Shown: positions 15,513 through 16,908 of the stretch, in pieces
Layout: each line of letters opens with the position of its first letter
Numbering within the stretch: position 1 is the first letter of the stretch
Origin: Candidatus Kuenenia stuttgartensis
GTDB taxonomy: Bacteria > Bacteroidota > Bacteroidia > Flavobacteriales_D > Crocinitomicaceae
Length of the DNA: 16,908 nucleotides
Assembly: GCA_943326025.2 (NCBI GenBank)
Contig: CALPRR020000034.1
Location: 1-16,908 of the forward strand
Direction of reading: 5' to 3'
Notes under the pieces: model-generated
The model's database searches: none
What the model saw: only the letters and a program-made list of their open reading frames with translations
What the model was told of the DNA's origin: nothing
Translations under genes and position numbers: made by a program

Positions 15513-16475
15513 ATGAGATATATTTATTTGTTTATCAGTATTTTACTATTTACATTTTCATGCGTTCCAGCAAAAAAATATAATGATTTAGTTGCTAGAG
15601 AAAAGAAATGCAATGAAGAATTAGAAAATTACAAAGCAAGTTCAATAGATTTTCAAGGAAAATTTAAAGATATTGAAGCTAAATATTTAGTCATATCTAA
15701 AGAGATTGCTTCATTAAAAATTGACACCAACGAATTAGGAACAAAATTCAGATTATTGCAAACACAATATGATAAAATTGTAGATCAAAACGAAGTATTA
15801 GAAAACAAATATGATAAATTAAGATTGTCTGGAGCGAAAGAAACATCTTTATTACAATCTGATTTAGAAGCAAAAAATTTAGAATTACAACGTAAAGAAG
15901 ATGCTTTAGAAAACATTGAAAAAGAATTGAATTTAAAATCTAAATTATTAGCTGAAAGAGAACAACGCGTTAATGAATTAGAAGAATTAATTAAACGTAA
16001 GGATGATGCTGTAATGGCATTAAAAACAAAAGTTTCAAATGCATTAAAAGGATTTGAAAATAAAGGCCTAACAGTTGTCCATAAAAACGGAAAAATATAT
16101 GTTAGCCTAGAAGCAAAATTGCTATTTAAAACTGGAAGTGTTGCGGTTGAGGAAGAAGGTAAAAAAGCCTTAATTGAATTAGCGAAAGTATTAGAGCATG
16201 AAAAAGACATTGAAATAATTGTAGAAGGTCATACCGATACCGATAAATTAGCAAGTCCAACAAGTCCAAAAAACAATTGGGAACTATCAGTTTTACGTTC
16301 TACATCTGTTGTAGATATTATGATTTTAAATTCAAAAGTAAATCCAGCTCAACTAATGGCTGCAGGGCGTTCAGAATTTCACCCGGTTGATTCACAAGAT
16401 AAAGCAAAAAACAGAAGAATTGAGATTATTATTTCACCTAATTTAAATGAATTGTTTGAGATCATAAATAAATAA
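15513..16475 (+). CDS. OmpA-family peptidoglycan-binding lipoprotein with coiled coil
   Basis: The 320-residue product has a lipoprotein signal, MRYIYLFISILLFTFSC, with C17 as the lipidated residue. A long charged heptad-like region (about 25-178, for example NLELQRKEDALENIEKELNL) predicts a coiled coil. The C-terminal OmpA domain (about 185-308) has EGHTDTD with D242 and LSVLRSTS with R262, which correspond to the pair that binds diaminopimelate in peptidoglycan, and NRRIEII at 300-306. The protein probably tethers the outer membrane to the cell wall across a coiled spacer. It lacks a beta-barrel. The spacer before it (15355-15512) holds a one-mismatch -7 element, CATATTTG at 15480-15487, without a clear -33 box. 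Confidence 0.9.
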   Translation: MRYIYLFISILLFTFSCVPAKKYNDLVAREKKCNEELENYKASSIDFQGKFKDIEAKYLVISKEIASLKIDTNELGTKFRLLQTQYDKIVDQNEVLENKYDKLRLSGAKETSLLQSDLEAKNLELQRKEDALENIEKELNLKSKLLAEREQRVNELEELIKRKDDAVMALKTKVSNALKGFENKGLTVVHKNGKIYVSLEAKLLFKTGSVAVEEEGKKALIELAKVLEHEKDIEIIVEGHTDTDKLASPTSPKNNWELSVLRSTSVVDIMILNSKVNPAQLMAAGRSEFHPVDSQDKAKNRRIEIIISPNLNELFEIINK

Positions 16476-16516
16476 TTAAATTTATCAGCATTATTAACTT
16501 TTAACAAAAAAACAAA

Positions 16517-16908
16517 ATGAAAAAATTTTTATTTTTATCTGTAGCTATCCTAGCATTCGTATTAGGTTCTTGTTCTAAAGAATCAAAATTAAACAGAAAA
16601 TTAGACGGAAAATGGGATGTTGTAACATTTTCAGGTATAACGCCAGCTTCTGTAGGAATTACTACATTCACAATTGAATTTTCAAAAGATAAAAAAGGTA
16701 AAGGTTCATACGTTACTACTTCTATTTCTTCTTTTGGAACAGATACATCTACAGGGACATATGAATTAACAGATGATACAAAGATGACAATGACTGAAAC
16801 TCCAACAGCAGGAAATACATCTACACCATATGCAATTACAATTAATAACTATAGTAAAACTGATTTAACTTTATCTGATTCTGATGGAACAGTAAATGTG
16901 TTAAAAAA
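16517..16908 (+). CDS. Small lipocalin-like lipoprotein (C-terminus missing)
   Basis: The frame opens with ATG at 16517 and runs off the right edge after 130 codons. The start MKKFLFLSVAILAFVLGSC has a lipobox with C19, followed by SKESKLNRKLDGKWDVVTFS. A mature lipoprotein opening with a short linker and then a 'GKW' strand is the pattern of lipocalin-like (DUF4923/lipocalin_5-like) Bacteroidota lipoproteins. The rest is Thr/Ser-rich with alternating beta-strand pattern (GTYELTDDTKMTMTETP). It lies 41 bases after the OmpA-type gene, with a near-consensus TAACTTTT at 16495-16502, so it may be co-transcribed or have its own promoter. The fold call is inferred; the function is unknown. Confidence 0.75.
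   Translation, partial: MKKFLFLSVAILAFVLGSCSKESKLNRKLDGKWDVVTFSGITPASVGITTFTIEFSKDKKGKGSYVTTSISSFGTDTSTGTYELTDDTKMTMTETPTAGNTSTPYAITINNYSKTDLTLSDSDGTVNVLK

Noticed and set aside
15785..16210. Open frame of 141 codons on the minus strand inside the OmpA-type gene
   Set aside because: Antisense shadow of a well-supported coding gene, with Ser/Asn/Phe-rich composition and no family signal.

Overview
The window looks like chromosome from an AT-rich member of the Bacteroidota, most likely order Flavobacteriales. Three things point there. The gene order DUF177-rpmF-plsX-fabH-accB-accC and the DUF4271-hemD pair are typical of that phylum. The best promoter-like sites match the Bacteroidota pattern TTTG / TAnnTTTG rather than sigma-70 boxes. 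Several products carry Bacteroidota-style lipoprotein signals, and classical Shine-Dalgarno sites are mostly absent. The family-level placement is inference.

Positions 1-4165 (minus strand) hold a fatty-acid and phospholipid initiation cluster read from high to low coordinates: DUF177/YceD protein, ribosomal protein L32, PlsX, FabH, AccB (biotin carrier) and AccC (biotin carboxylase, cut by the left edge). It links a ribosome-assembly module to malonyl-CoA supply, the first condensation step and acyl-phosphate formation. Just upstream, positions 4267-6825 hold pepA (leucyl aminopeptidase) and pdxA (vitamin B6 synthesis), translationally coupled by a one-base stop/start overlap behind a good promoter match.

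Positions 6849-12325 (minus strand) are the accessory-looking part: a 333-residue lipoprotein of unknown function, overlapping by 8 bases a 1282-residue exported protein built from degenerate MORN-variant (YwqK-like) repeats with very acidic inserts, then a small two-helix membrane protein. These three have no recognisable pathway and are the best candidates for something undescribed.

Positions 12449-13694 (minus) hold a glutaryl-CoA-dehydrogenase-type acyl-CoA dehydrogenase with its own strong hairpin terminator. From 13688 the plus strand takes over: a promoter, a DUF4271 membrane protein and hemD (uroporphyrinogen-III synthase), both apparently starting with TTG, then a palindrome and a strong terminator. 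The window ends with an OmpA-type peptidoglycan-binding lipoprotein with a long coiled coil, and a small lipocalin-like lipoprotein cut by the right edge.

Most of the window is ordinary core genome. No rRNA, tRNA, CRISPR array, insertion sequence or phage gene was seen, and no gene-free stretch exceeds about 215 bases.
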